A DNA stretch of 64,000 nucleotides from Clostridiales bacterium (lineage in GTDB: Bacteria; Bacillota; Clostridia; Oscillospirales; Acutalibacteraceae), in the NCBI GenBank assembly GCA_012840445.1, contig DULI01000007.1, forward strand, positions 248,001 through 312,000, read 5' to 3'. Under the pieces are notes generated by a model. That model searched no databases, was not told where the DNA came from, and saw only the letters and a program-made list of their open reading frames with translations. Each line of letters starts with the position of its first letter. Position 1 is the first letter of the stretch. Shown piece by piece: positions 8,639 through 17,725 of the stretch. A program made the position numbers and the translations under genes.

Positions 8639-8654
8639 GTTGTCATCCTCCATA

Positions 8655-9617
8655 TCATCGTTCTTTGTTTTTCTCTTTGCTCCGGGTAATGGGAATACCC
8701 AGGTGCATACACAGGCAGTCGTTGTAATCCTTGCCCGTAGGCGGGAATCGGGCGTCAATGGTATAGTCCTTTGGCAGAACCGTCATCAGCGCCTTTGCCG
8801 CCAGCCTGCCTGCCCTGTCATTGTCCAGCCGCAGAATAATCGTTTTGATCTCCGGGTGGTCGCGCAGGTATTGGGTCAGTGCCAATGGCACGGCACTTTC
8901 TTCGATTCTCTCCCTTGGCTGATACACGCCTGCCAGCGACAGCAGATGATCGCTCCTCCAATTCATGCCGCTCAATTTGCGGAGGGTGGCAAAGGAAAGC
9001 AGGTCGATGGCACTCTCAAACAAATGGAGAATCCCACTGTTTTCTGCCGGGATATTGAAAGAGAACCGTTTGTCGCTGCCGTTACACTCGCCCTTGAAGT
9101 CAGAGCCGATCCCCCTTAAATTGGCATACCGTGCTTTCCCGTACTGGTCATGGCCCACAAAAACCACATTGTGGTATCTGCCGCTGCTTTCGTACAGCCG
9201 CCCGGTGGAGATACAGAAGTCGATTACCTCGCTGTCGATGCCGCGCCCGGAAAGATAACTAATTGCATGGGTGGCGCAGCGGCTAACCGGGGGAAGAAGC
9301 AGCACCTTGGGTACATCCTTTTTCGGTGCAGGCTCATAAGTGGGCGGGTGAATTGCCGCCTGACCCACGATCATCTCAACCGCTTCGGTGAACGGTATCT
9401 CCCGAACTTTGATCAGATAGTCCAGAGCCGTCTTGCCGCCGATGCCACGGGAAAACCAGCACCATTTGCCGTTGGAAATTTTGAGACTGTCATGGGTTCG
9501 GGTACAGTAGGTGTTTCCTCCAAAATGCACCAGCTCACCCGGCTCGTAGTTTTTGAGATAGGTCAGCAAGTCCATTTCCTTCGCTTTTGCAACGACCTCC
9601 GGGGGAATATATGGCAT
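8655..9617 (-). CDS. Toprim-domain primase-like protein (DUF3991 type)
   Basis: A 320-residue protein. The N-terminal quarter resembles the CHC2/DUF3991 primase zinc region (FGGNTYCTRTHDSLKI, WCWFSRGIGG), although the cysteine set is incomplete. The middle and end form a Toprim fold: LFESAIDLLS (about 215-225) gives the conserved glutamate and RLDNDRAG (about 277-284) the DxD pair. Such proteins probably prime ICE DNA synthesis after transfer. The ATG at 9615-9617 is chosen for AAAGGAGG 6 bases upstream, although the frame is open further up. Confidence 0.8.
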   Translation of the reverse strand: MPYIPPEVVAKAKEMDLLTYLKNYEPGELVHFGGNTYCTRTHDSLKISNGKWCWFSRGIGGKTALDYLIKVREIPFTEAVEMIVGQAAIHPPTYEPAPKKDVPKVLLLPPVSRCATHAISYLSGRGIDSEVIDFCISTGRLYESSGRYHNVVFVGHDQYGKARYANLRGIGSDFKGECNGSDKRFSFNIPAENSGILHLFESAIDLLSFATLRKLSGMNWRSDHLLSLAGVYQPRERIEESAVPLALTQYLRDHPEIKTIILRLDNDRAGRLAAKALMTVLPKDYTIDARFPPTGKDYNDCLCMHLGIPITRSKEKNKER

Positions 9618-9677
9618 AAAAATCCTCCTTTCCATAGCCATGAATTGACTGCCTTGGACAGTCCGGCTATGTAAAAA

Positions 9678-9702
9678 GGCCGGCTGGATTACCCAACCGG
9701 CC
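9678..9702 (-). terminator. Hairpin after DUF3848 gene
   Basis: GGCCGG and CCGGCC arms, followed on the minus strand by TTTTTACAT. It lies between DUF3848 and the toprim gene and may reduce read-through. Confidence 0.6.
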
Positions 9703-9711
9703 CGGAAGCTG

Positions 9712-10047
9712 TTATCGCTCCTTTTCGTCTTTCTTTTTATGTTTCTGCACTTCGGCTTTAGCCCGATCCTCCACGGTCTGCCAGATGTCGTCCATGTGGC
9801 CAGTTTCTTTGTTCTCCCAATCCGCAAACACATCGGCAAGGGGACTGGGCGATTTCAGCAGGGCCTTTGCCTGTGCGTCCGGCAAATCGTGGTATTCCAG
9901 CGACATCAGAATATCCTCCCGCATCGTGTACTCATAGGCGTGGTTCAGGATTTCCTCCGGGGGCAGGGAAAGAAGCCACGACCGGTAGGTTTCCTGCTCG
10001 GCAAACATCTTTTCATACAGGGCGGTGTTCAATTCTTCGTTGGTCAT
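9712..10047 (-). CDS. DUF3848 family ICE protein
   Basis: A 111-residue, mostly helical acidic protein with the segment SLPPEEILNHAYEYTMREDI (residues 27-46) and a later ALLKSPSPLADV motif, which I recognise as DUF3848 of clostridial mobile elements. The tail is lysine-rich. GGAGGTG lies 7 bases before the ATG. No function is known; it sits upstream of the toprim gene. Confidence 0.75.
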   Translation of the reverse strand: MTNEELNTALYEKMFAEQETYRSWLLSLPPEEILNHAYEYTMREDILMSLEYHDLPDAQAKALLKSPSPLADVFADWENKETGHMDDIWQTVEDRAKAEVQKHKKKDEKER

Positions 10048-10077
10048 GTTGTGTCACCTCCGTTCTGACATGAAAAT

Positions 10078-10111
10078 AGCCGACTGATTCTCCGAAGAAA
10101 ATCAATCGGCT
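10078..10111 (-). terminator. Hairpin upstream of DUF3848 gene
   Basis: Twelve-base arms AGCCGACTGATT and AATCAATCGGCT with one mismatch, followed on the minus strand by ATTTTC. It lies between the AAA ATPase gene and DUF3848. Confidence 0.55.
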
Positions 10112-10117
10112 ATGTAC

Positions 10118-10157
10118 CTTTTCTGCATATAAATGGTGTAGTTTATATGCAGAAAAG
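10118..10157. terminator. Perfect 16-bp inverted repeat after the AAA ATPase gene
   Basis: Arms of 16 bases (starting CTTTTCTGCATAT) are perfectly complementary around an 8-base loop. It lies 27 bases past the stop of the DUF4143 ATPase gene. The minus-strand arm ends in TTTT, so a terminator is likely. The AT-rich make-up fits the ATPase cargo rather than the ICE backbone. Confidence 0.65.
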
Positions 10158-10183
10158 AAGTTTGTATGTGTTGAAACGGTCTG

Positions 10184-11497
10184 TCACTCCAGAAGGAAAT
10201 CCAGCGCTCTAATAAGTTTAATTCCGTCCTGTGTCTGGGTAAGATCACACTCCAAGGCAATAACAACCTTTTCGTAACTATCCCGGATTTTACGCAGAGG
10301 CGCAAGCTCTCGTTCTCTCGTTTCTGGAGCGTTCATTGATTCTGTAACCTGGATATATTTTTTCTCATCTGCTTTGGTAGCAATAAAGTCAACTTCCTGA
10401 TTGTCAATTTTACCGATGGCTACATCATAGCCACGGCGCAACAGTTCAAAGTAGATGATATTCTCCAGAATATGTCCGCTGTCACCGTCACGATAACCAA
10501 GCAGGTAATTCCGCAGACCAATGTCCACAATATAATATTTGCCCAGCGTGCGCAAATACTCCTTGCCCTTAATATCAAAGCGCTTGATTTCATAGAAGAT
10601 ATAGGCTTCTGTCAGAGCTTCGATATACGCCTGAATTGTCTGTACGGCAGGCTTTGTCTTTCGGGCTCCATTCTCCAAAAGGCCCTCATTGACCAGGGTG
10701 TTTCCGATGGAGGTTGCGGAAGTGTTGTTGCCAATATTGTCCGCCAAAAATAAGATGATTTTTCTCAGCAGCACTGGGTCTGTGATATTTCGCTGACCTT
10801 TTCTCTTTTCCCGTTCCAGGATGTCATTGATAACGGCAGCAGAATACACACCGTCTAAAGCGGCTGTCACCCGGTCAATTTCCAAGCCCACATCTGCCAG
10901 CATGGGCATACCGCCAAATCTGGCATAGGCGTCAAAAAGTTCTTTTACATCATAAGTTTCGCCCTCTGTATCTGTGATCCGCTTTCTGACACCACCTGCA
11001 GGCGACTTCCGTTCCGTCAGGGTATAGCCGTGAAAATCCAGAAATTCCTTAAAGGATAATGGCAGTACCTTGATTTCCACATATCGTCCAGATAGGTAAG
11101 TGGAAAGCTCAGAAGAAAGTAGATAGGCATTGGAACCCGTAATATATATATCGCAGTCAAAGTCTACCCGGAAAGAGTTGACCGCATTTTCCCAACCACG
11201 CACCTTCTGCACCTCGTCAAAAAAGAGATATGTCCGTTTATCCGGGCAAATGCGCGCTTTGACATATTCGTAAAATCCTCTTGCGTCCATATCCGGAATA
11301 CTCATAGACTCAAAGTTCATTTCGATAATTTGGTCATCCGTCACTCCGGTATCCCGCAAATGCTCCGCCATCAGCTTCATCAAACTGGATTTTCCACAGC
11401 GTCGGATACCGGTCATGACCTTGATCATTTCTGTATCTTGAAATGCGATAATTCGATTCAGATAGAGGTCACGTTTTCGCAGCGTTGTTTTTTGCAT
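10184..11497 (-). CDS. AAA-type ATPase with DUF4143 domain
   Basis: A 437-residue protein with an AAA_14 ATPase domain (Walker A GIRRCGKSS at about 27-35; Walker B-like YLFFDEVQK near 91-99) and a C-terminal DUF4143 domain ending in a restriction-endonuclease-like region (EVDFIATKADEKKYIQVTES, about 371-390). Proteins of this kind are common in mobile and defence-rich regions, but their task is unclear. It has its own sigma-A type promoter (11,524-11,552) and is bracketed by inverted repeats, so it looks like a self-contained cargo gene. The start has AAAGGTGG about 10 bases upstream. Confidence 0.85.
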   Translation of the reverse strand: MQKTTLRKRDLYLNRIIAFQDTEMIKVMTGIRRCGKSSLMKLMAEHLRDTGVTDDQIIEMNFESMSIPDMDARGFYEYVKARICPDKRTYLFFDEVQKVRGWENAVNSFRVDFDCDIYITGSNAYLLSSELSTYLSGRYVEIKVLPLSFKEFLDFHGYTLTERKSPAGGVRKRITDTEGETYDVKELFDAYARFGGMPMLADVGLEIDRVTAALDGVYSAAVINDILEREKRKGQRNITDPVLLRKIILFLADNIGNNTSATSIGNTLVNEGLLENGARKTKPAVQTIQAYIEALTEAYIFYEIKRFDIKGKEYLRTLGKYYIVDIGLRNYLLGYRDGDSGHILENIIYFELLRRGYDVAIGKIDNQEVDFIATKADEKKYIQVTESMNAPETRERELAPLRKIRDSYEKVVIALECDLTQTQDGIKLIRALDFLLE

Positions 11498-11523
11498 AAA
11501 GAAAGCACCACCTTTCGCTTAGA

Positions 11524-11552
11524 ATCATATCACAAACCTCGTAAAAAATCAA
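11524..11552 (-). promoter_or_regulatory. Promoter of the AAA/DUF4143 gene
   Basis: On the minus strand, -35 TTGATT (11,547-11,552) and -10 TATGAT (11,524-11,529) with a 17-base spacer, about 30 bases before the start codon. Confidence 0.65.
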
Positions 11553-11578
11553 GTTTATAGAATTGATGCTATAAACTT
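11551..11578. promoter_or_regulatory. Operator-like inverted repeat at the -35 of the AAA gene
   Basis: Perfect 10-base arms AAGTTTATAG and CTATAAACTT around 8 bases, overlapping the -35 hexamer by 2 bases. Could be a regulator site or a remnant of cargo ends. Confidence 0.5.
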
Positions 11579-11638
11579 ATATTTTTGAGAAGTTTGTAAC
11601 ACGCTGTAGCCGCTTGTCGATATATGTCAGTCATGTAA

Positions 11639-11664
11639 AACGGCCCGGATTGTTCCGAGCCGTT
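11639..11664 (-). terminator. Hairpin after 107-aa gene
   Basis: AACGGC...GCCGTT hairpin with an inner CGGA-TCCG pairing, followed on the minus strand by TTTACATG. Lies 3 bases after the stop of the 107-residue gene. Confidence 0.6.
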
Positions 11665-11667
11665 AAA

Positions 11668-11991
11668 TCAAATCGCTTTGATTTTTTTGAGGTAAACCAC
11701 CGCATCCGTATGTCCGCGGAAGTAAAGCTGCAGGCGCTCCATATCATCCAGCTTTCGGGATAACCGAAGGCATTGGACAAAGGCGGCGTGTTCCTCTGCG
11801 GTCAGGTGAATCTCACCTTTTTCCTCCATCACTTTCATAATACACGGGAACCGCTTTTTCAGATCAGAAATCTGTTGTTGAATTTCCGCGTATTCTTCGC
11901 TGGTTTTCCGCAGGTCAGTTACAATATCACTGTCGATCTCCGGGAAGGAATCTTCCAGGCGAGAGGGTAAATCGAAATATGTGTCACTCAT
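11668..11991 (-). CDS. Small acidic ICE protein, unknown function (107 aa)
   Basis: Not assigned to a family with certainty. The sequence is helical and acidic, with a central coiled-coil-like stretch (about 28-55) and a C-terminal RKLDDMERLQLYFRGHTDAV segment (about 80-99). The ATG at 11,989-11,991 is chosen over the GTG 9 bases upstream, since AGGAG then lies 8 bases before the start. Its base composition is that of the ICE backbone, and it ends in a terminator like those of other backbone genes. Confidence 0.65.
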   Translation of the reverse strand: MSDTYFDLPSRLEDSFPEIDSDIVTDLRKTSEEYAEIQQQISDLKKRFPCIMKVMEEKGEIHLTAEEHAAFVQCLRLSRKLDDMERLQLYFRGHTDAVVYLKKIKAI

Positions 11992-12054
11992 GGTTTTCAC
12001 TCCTGTTTTTCTTTTACTATACCCATAGGGCAGGGCAATATCAAATGTGCAATT

Positions 12055-12333
12055 TCATTTCTGCTCTGCAAGATTGATGACCGGCTTGCCTTGCTTTTTC
12101 GCGTATTTGACGGTTTCATAGGCACCGCCAAAATCCCGGAATAGATAGGCGATCAGGCAATCGGCTCTGTCCACCATCCAGCGGTTACGCTTTTGAATCG
12201 CGGCTTTATAGTGAACGCCGCACAGCTCCTCTGGAATAATGATTTCATCATAGTAGTATTCGTAGTATGCCTTTTCCGTATTCAGCTTATTGGATATATA
12301 GGCAAAGCAATCTTCGATTTGTACAATCAGCAC
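12055..12333 (-). pseudogene. Truncated SLOG/DUF1273 (YpsA-like) protein remnant
   Basis: 92 codons matching the C-terminal half of the YpsA-like SLOG family: NRWMVDRADCLIAYLF, then a GGAYETVKYAKKQGKP segment at the position of the family's last Rossmann strand and helix. Full-length members are about 180 residues and start with a CCFTGHR-type motif that is absent here. The only start is a GTG, and a stop codon lies 9 bases upstream in frame. The break falls just before the SIR2/STAND cargo, so insertion or replacement probably removed the 5' half. Confidence 0.7.
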
Positions 12334-12421
12334 ATCTAGTCATCGAATTTTTTTAGCACACGATTTGCAATCCAAGATCACCGCTAATATAGTTATATGG
12401 AAAATCATTGGAACAAAATGG

Positions 12422-12451
12422 TCAGCCGAGCAGTTAAAACCACTCGGCTGA
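12422..12451 (-). terminator. Hairpin after the STAND gene
   Basis: TCAGCCGAG and CTCGGCTGA arms around a 12-base loop, 3 bases past the STAND stop. T-rich on the plus side; the minus-strand side reads CCATTTTG, so termination on the gene's strand may be partial. Confidence 0.55.
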
Positions 12452-12454
12452 TTT

Positions 12455-15400
12455 TTAAGCATATTCGTAATAAGAACCATGCTCCGATACAAAAGGCTGT
12501 AAAGCAAACATTACTATAGACACTGTATCTATTATCTGTATGAGTTCACTTGGATCCTTTTTATTCCTTATAACCGTTTCAATTTCTTCGTAGCAATCAA
12601 AGAAAAGCTGTACAACATTTAATAACTCACTATTTTGCTCATCCGCTCCCTCAATCATTTTATTTACGATATCTTCGGACAAAAGGAAGTCCTTCCAGAG
12701 TGAATTAATCTGTTCGATCAGCAATTCTGTGAAGGATGTCAAACTACAAAGACACTTTTCATCGACTGACACTTGCATAACTTGCTGATAACGCTGAATA
12801 TACAACTTCATTTCACCCAGCTTTCTCATGGAATCAACCCAAATGTTCAAAGTTTCGCTTGCGTTAATTTTTTCGACCAATGCCGGCTCTATTTCACAAG
12901 GATACATTGGTCTTGCTATGCTGGATTCTTCTGCGTCCAAAAGTTTATAGAACGGAATCGAGTATACTACCGGTGAGAACACACCAGAAAAAACAGGCAC
13001 ATACGCTAACTCCAAGGATTGCGTTTCCAAATACCACCTATCACTTGATGGTAAAATACTGTTGTTAAACACATTCCTGATTGTCATCACAATTCTGGTG
13101 TATTCGTTCTCAAGGGTATTATCCTCTTCCATATTGTAATCAACAATGATGTAAGCATATTTATCACCCTTAAGAAGTGTACCGTTCACCGCCGTAACTG
13201 CTTTTGAAAGCGTATCGCAAAAATAGTTAGTTCCTTTGCGATATTTTTGTTTTGAATCATAAGCAATGGCGCACCCTTTCGGCTGATTATCCAGTATATA
13301 ACGCCAGACATTGACTAAAGTAAGAATATTTTCAAGCTCTTGCTTTGCAAAATCTTCATCAAGCGAACTATAGTCAGAAAACAATGAATCATATTCTTTC
13401 TGAAAATCCACAAGTGCTTTGGCTGCAGAATATAGATTAAACATAGCGAGTCTTGGATTCTTAACAATGTTAATATCTTGCTTCTTAATTCTTACACGCA
13501 GAACCTCTGCAAACTGATTATAGAAATAATCTAATGAGGAGTATACATCGTTCAAGCGTTTTCTGAAGTTCTCATACTTTCCAACTGAAAGCAATTGACG
13601 CATTGGAAAATACTCTGCAACAGGGCTTTTAGCGTTTCCTTCAGAATAAAGGCAGTATGGGTCAACAGCAAAATAAGGGAGTCGATTTTCGGCAAATGTG
13701 TGTTCTCTAAACACTTTTAGCCGATCATCAATCCTTTTTCCTCGATCCTGCGAATATCTCCCTTTCCTGTATATATCATCTATGAGTTTGATTGTCTCAG
13801 CAATCAAATCATTGACATTGGTTCTTATCTCATCAATATCAGCTACATATTCCTGCCAAGAAGAAGGACGTAAGCCATAATCTATTCGTGTTTTTGTCCA
13901 TCCATTCAATTCAGATACCCATGCATTTGGGCGCTTGCTCTTATGAATGTGAAGTTTATGATCCAGAGCTTCAATTCCCAAATCCTGAAGGAGATCAACA
14001 CCAATCAACTCAATATCAATATACTCTTTCTCTGGATACAGTTGCTTTAAAATATCCAGCATTTTAATTCGCCAATACTGATTTGTGTTTTTGGTGTTCT
14101 CAGGAATCGCTGTTTCCGACGAAAGAGGCGGAATGAATTTACATGACACTTCATCGCTTGTAACTGAAAAAATAAGTACTTGCATTTCACGGATAAGCCT
14201 CTCCGCGAATACATCTACAGCAGCCAAATAGCTTTCCTCTAAGGCAGGATGCTCAAAGAGTCCACGTATTGCATCCGCAGACGATTGGAGTTCACCTGAG
14301 CATACACTGGTAATTATTTCATCAGTTTTGAATGGTAATGTGACATTATTATCTCGTTTTGCCATCCAAAATAGCGCATATCCAAACGAAGAACGCTCAG
14401 TATCTGAATTAGGCAAAATTGATGGCACCGCACAATTTTTCAAAAAGCAGTCTGTTGCTTGATAATTGATGGAGAGTGATGTTAGTGATCCTTTGACCTC
14501 ATTGATGGCATTTTGTAAATCCGCCTTATTGAAAATAGATAGATCTTTCATTCCATCTGCAATTAGCTCATCTGATCGCTCAATACCAGAAAGGTCAAGT
14601 GGCAAAAAACAGAGCCAGCCTTTGCCACGTTTTTTTACCAGAGAACTAATAAATGTCATGTTATCCTCAACATAACGCTTCGCATCTAACCAAAGCATTG
14701 ACCTAATGGCATTTGCATATCCTGTCCAATCACAGAATCTTATTTGAGAGAGACGCTGTACATCTTCGATGTTATAGTTCTGATTAGAAAAATAGTCCAA
14801 CAGAACCACTCTCACATTTTGCGAAGATATACATGATAGAGTCTTGAATACAACATTTCTTGTCTTAGTGTAAATCTGATCGCACAACACATCAAAAACG
14901 ATTTTCGCACGTACCGGATGAAGTGCTTCAATGGTGTTTTCATCAACTACTCTGATGAGATACTCATCTTTCAGGCGTCTAATAGCAGCGTGCATCGTAG
15001 AACAATGAATTTCATTTTTTACGGCTGCAAGATTAACAGCACATCCTAATCGTCCTGCATAACAAACCAACTGAAGTAATTCTAACCATTCATCCGAAAC
15101 ACCTTCTTGCTGTAACGCATCAATTTGCTCCTGAAGGCGCTGAGTCAAAGTCTGATTATTTGTCAGCAAATATACAAATTCAATCAATGGCCCTTGTCCA
15201 CCAAAAGATTGCCATGCTTCTTCAAAAGTTCTATGTTCAGCGTGAGGCTGTGTTTCTGTAAAAGAATTATAAATGTGTGCAGCTTCTTCTTTTGATAAAG
15301 CCAATTCTATAATCCCGTATTGGATCGCCTTTCCGCTAATTGGTGTTCGGTTATAGTCTTCATCTCGAATGGAAATAAGAACGGGAATAGAAAGTCCTCG

Positions 15401-16483
15401 AGATTGCAACTCCTGCAGCAAAAATGCCCAAAGTGTTTCGCCTGGTTGAACATCAATATAGATGATTAAATTTTTATTATGCTTACCAAGCCCATCTAAC
15501 GCTGTAACCAAATTCTGTGCTTGTCCTTCATTATAAATGGAACGCACACAAAATACGCAGCCTTCAGGATACGTATCAATTAAGTATCGGTAGCAAAGGG
15601 TGGACTTTCCTTGTCCAGAAACGCCCTTAAGGATTGCGACACCTTTACTGTTGATCACTGCTTGTATTTCTTCCATCCAATAAGTTCGCTTAAAGTCTAA
15701 ATTATTGCGAATATGCGTAGGATGTGCAGACACACCTTGCGAATACTCTTTTTCCAGCTGTTCATGATCGCCATTTAGTTGCAGTTCATCTAAGCGAACA
15801 AGGGATTTGTTGTATTCCTTGTAAAACCCATCTATTGCGGCAATATTTGTTCCAATTTCGTGGATTTTTTCTTGCCACATTTTTAGTGTGGTGCATCCTT
15901 TACTTTTAGAAAGTGCGGAAATATGTTGAATTAATAGGTCTTTTGCCAGTGTGGGCGCAGACATTACCGGAACATAATCGCTGATTTGAGTTTGAATATT
16001 TAAATCCAAATCATCAAGATTGACTTTTTCAAAACACAAAGAATCAAGCAACCATACGGCGTCCTCCTCGGACAAACCATGTTTATCTACAAGCCTCTTT
16101 GTTAGAGCCTTTTTAGTGTTAGCTTTACCTGCCTGCACTTCCTGCAGTTCAATGCCAAGAGTGTTAAAGTAGACAACCTTAATACAGTGGAAGGATGGAT
16201 TTTGTTTATGCAAGCTACACATGCGATTAAAGAATCCTTCACCGCCTTTGGATGTTTTTGTTGCGGCAAGGCTTGAAAGCGTTAGGTCGGCAGAGATGTT
16301 TTTAACCTGGACAGCCTCTACTACAACGCCGTCCTTTTTTATCACCAAATCCTCGACATCTTCTGGATAGTACTCGTGCTCACTTTCATCTGAAATCAAT
16401 CTGGAGGCAATATATAGCGTTTGGGATGAGAAACCTTTCCATGCGGCTTGGGCACCTACATCAGACCTTGAAAAGTCGTACAT
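12455..16483 (-). CDS. STAND NTPase with N-terminal Cap4/DUF4297-like nuclease domain
   Basis: A 1,342-residue protein. Residues 10-62 have the layout of the DUF4297/Cap4 nuclease family: GAQAAWKGFSSQ, then an acidic D45 and a QVK triad (59-61), which fits a PD-(D/E)xK site. A STAND-type NTPase follows: Walker A GVSGQGKST (287-295), Walker B IIYID (340-344) and a SIRDEDY sensor region near 371. A winged-helix stretch lies near 490-530. The last 800 residues are helical with no recognised family and could be a sensor. This nuclease-STAND order is known from Avs-type antiphage proteins, but this one is shorter and follows a separate SIR2 gene. AAGGAGG is 10 bases before the ATG. The gene is AT-rich compared with the ICE backbone. 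Confidence 0.75.
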   Translation of the reverse strand: MYDFSRSDVGAQAAWKGFSSQTLYIASRLISDESEHEYYPEDVEDLVIKKDGVVVEAVQVKNISADLTLSSLAATKTSKGGEGFFNRMCSLHKQNPSFHCIKVVYFNTLGIELQEVQAGKANTKKALTKRLVDKHGLSEEDAVWLLDSLCFEKVNLDDLDLNIQTQISDYVPVMSAPTLAKDLLIQHISALSKSKGCTTLKMWQEKIHEIGTNIAAIDGFYKEYNKSLVRLDELQLNGDHEQLEKEYSQGVSAHPTHIRNNLDFKRTYWMEEIQAVINSKGVAILKGVSGQGKSTLCYRYLIDTYPEGCVFCVRSIYNEGQAQNLVTALDGLGKHNKNLIIYIDVQPGETLWAFLLQELQSRGLSIPVLISIRDEDYNRTPISGKAIQYGIIELALSKEEAAHIYNSFTETQPHAEHRTFEEAWQSFGGQGPLIEFVYLLTNNQTLTQRLQEQIDALQQEGVSDEWLELLQLVCYAGRLGCAVNLAAVKNEIHCSTMHAAIRRLKDEYLIRVVDENTIEALHPVRAKIVFDVLCDQIYTKTRNVVFKTLSCISSQNVRVVLLDYFSNQNYNIEDVQRLSQIRFCDWTGYANAIRSMLWLDAKRYVEDNMTFISSLVKKRGKGWLCFLPLDLSGIERSDELIADGMKDLSIFNKADLQNAINEVKGSLTSLSINYQATDCFLKNCAVPSILPNSDTERSSFGYALFWMAKRDNNVTLPFKTDEIITSVCSGELQSSADAIRGLFEHPALEESYLAAVDVFAERLIREMQVLIFSVTSDEVSCKFIPPLSSETAIPENTKNTNQYWRIKMLDILKQLYPEKEYIDIELIGVDLLQDLGIEALDHKLHIHKSKRPNAWVSELNGWTKTRIDYGLRPSSWQEYVADIDEIRTNVNDLIAETIKLIDDIYRKGRYSQDRGKRIDDRLKVFREHTFAENRLPYFAVDPYCLYSEGNAKSPVAEYFPMRQLLSVGKYENFRKRLNDVYSSLDYFYNQFAEVLRVRIKKQDINIVKNPRLAMFNLYSAAKALVDFQKEYDSLFSDYSSLDEDFAKQELENILTLVNVWRYILDNQPKGCAIAYDSKQKYRKGTNYFCDTLSKAVTAVNGTLLKGDKYAYIIVDYNMEEDNTLENEYTRIVMTIRNVFNNSILPSSDRWYLETQSLELAYVPVFSGVFSPVVYSIPFYKLLDAEESSIARPMYPCEIEPALVEKINASETLNIWVDSMRKLGEMKLYIQRYQQVMQVSVDEKCLCSLTSFTELLIEQINSLWKDFLLSEDIVNKMIEGADEQNSELLNVVQLFFDCYEEIETVIRNKKDPSELIQIIDTVSIVMFALQPFVSEHGSYYEYA

Positions 16484-16559
16484 AACATTGACACCTCCTT
16501 ATATAAAATACGAATTGCCATTCTCAGTTGCAAATTGAAGTTAATAGATATTTATCTAA

Positions 16560-17687
16560 CTATGAAAATTCGCACAGATAATGTATAAGCGTTGGCAATA
16601 AATTGTGATTATTTTCCGGTGAATATCTAATAACCTTTATTCCTAGTCTGTATAAATCTGCGTCATATAGATTATCATACATTATTGATGCTTGATCTTC
16701 TCCAGAGGAGGGCAAAAAAGCATAGTGCGTATAATAGTTTGCGTTTGAACACATGTTAATTAATCTTCGAATATTCGAATCATTCAGAGAAAGCCCTATA
16801 AAAACAATCGTATTTGAGGAAAACAACGTTGTTTGAATATTATTGGACCATAAATTCTGCTTGTAAATTTGGTTTTGATAATCATCCTCGCTTAGAACTA
16901 TTTCTGTAATGACACCGCCTTTCATTGGAATATAACCATGTGGATAGTAAATGCGATTTTTACCCTTTGTTTGATTACTCTCATAACAATTCCTAAACTT
17001 AAGCCCATTTTGTGCTAAGGAATGATAAAATGTGTCATCATAGTTGTAATTTATTATATTGCTAATACCATGTTTCTTTACCAATTTAATAAGTTCTTGA
17101 TATAACGGTGAAACAATGAGCATATATGGATCGTCTTCATAAGATGAATACAGTGATTTTCGTATCAGATAGTTCCAATCACGAGGTCGTACTTGATTTT
17201 TTATCATCTGAGCGATTATTGTCAAATCACCAGACATAATTTTGGCCATAAAAGAATCTTGTAATTGGTGAACAAGCTTATAGCTTTGCTTCATTGTTTC
17301 ATTTAGTTTAGAACATTCTTCGGCAGGAAGTTTTCGTCCATTCACCCAATATTCCGCATTTTCAAAAGCATTTTCAAGAGAAGCTATTAATTCTTTATTA
17401 TCTTGCTCAAGCAAATAGATTTCATAGCTATTAGTCAATGCAATTGAAACATTGGAAGGCGGACGATTTACGACTCCTTTCCCTGAACCTATATCCATTG
17501 CCCATTGTTCAAAATAACAATGACAAATTCTTTTTAACAATCTTGACCAAACAGGAAGTCCTACTGTCGCAGATGCGCCAGCTCCTAATGCAAGGCAGCA
17601 GGAATGGTCATTTAAGTCACGCATTAATTTATAAAAATTGCTACAACTTTGCTTCGATAAAAAGTTGATTTTCTCATCTGGGTACAT
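16560..17687 (-). CDS. SIR2-like NAD-processing protein
   Basis: A 375-residue SIR2-fold protein. The NAD-site motif GAGAS is at 35-39 followed by GLPVW; NYNYDD at 213-218, the HG pair at 250-251 and GLSLND at 298-303 are the other family marks. In antiphage systems (Thoeris ThsA, DSR, SIR2-HerA) such domains deplete NAD when phage is sensed; that role here is inferred from the STAND gene 76 bases downstream. The ATG at 17,685-17,687 is chosen because GGGAGG lies 5 bases upstream; a TTG 15 bases further up lacks one. Confidence 0.82.
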   Translation of the reverse strand: MYPDEKINFLSKQSCSNFYKLMRDLNDHSCCLALGAGASATVGLPVWSRLLKRICHCYFEQWAMDIGSGKGVVNRPPSNVSIALTNSYEIYLLEQDNKELIASLENAFENAEYWVNGRKLPAEECSKLNETMKQSYKLVHQLQDSFMAKIMSGDLTIIAQMIKNQVRPRDWNYLIRKSLYSSYEDDPYMLIVSPLYQELIKLVKKHGISNIINYNYDDTFYHSLAQNGLKFRNCYESNQTKGKNRIYYPHGYIPMKGGVITEIVLSEDDYQNQIYKQNLWSNNIQTTLFSSNTIVFIGLSLNDSNIRRLINMCSNANYYTHYAFLPSSGEDQASIMYDNLYDADLYRLGIKVIRYSPENNHNLLPTLIHYLCEFS

Positions 17688-17697
17688 ATTAACCTCC

Positions 17698-17710
17698 CGC
17701 AATAATTGCG
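17698..17710. promoter_or_regulatory. Operator-like palindrome before SIR2 gene
   Basis: CGCAATAATTGCG, a perfect 13-base odd palindrome between the -10 box and the ribosome site of the SIR2 gene. A repressor could act here. Confidence 0.45.
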
Positions 17711-17725
17711 ATTTATCTGGCTCTA

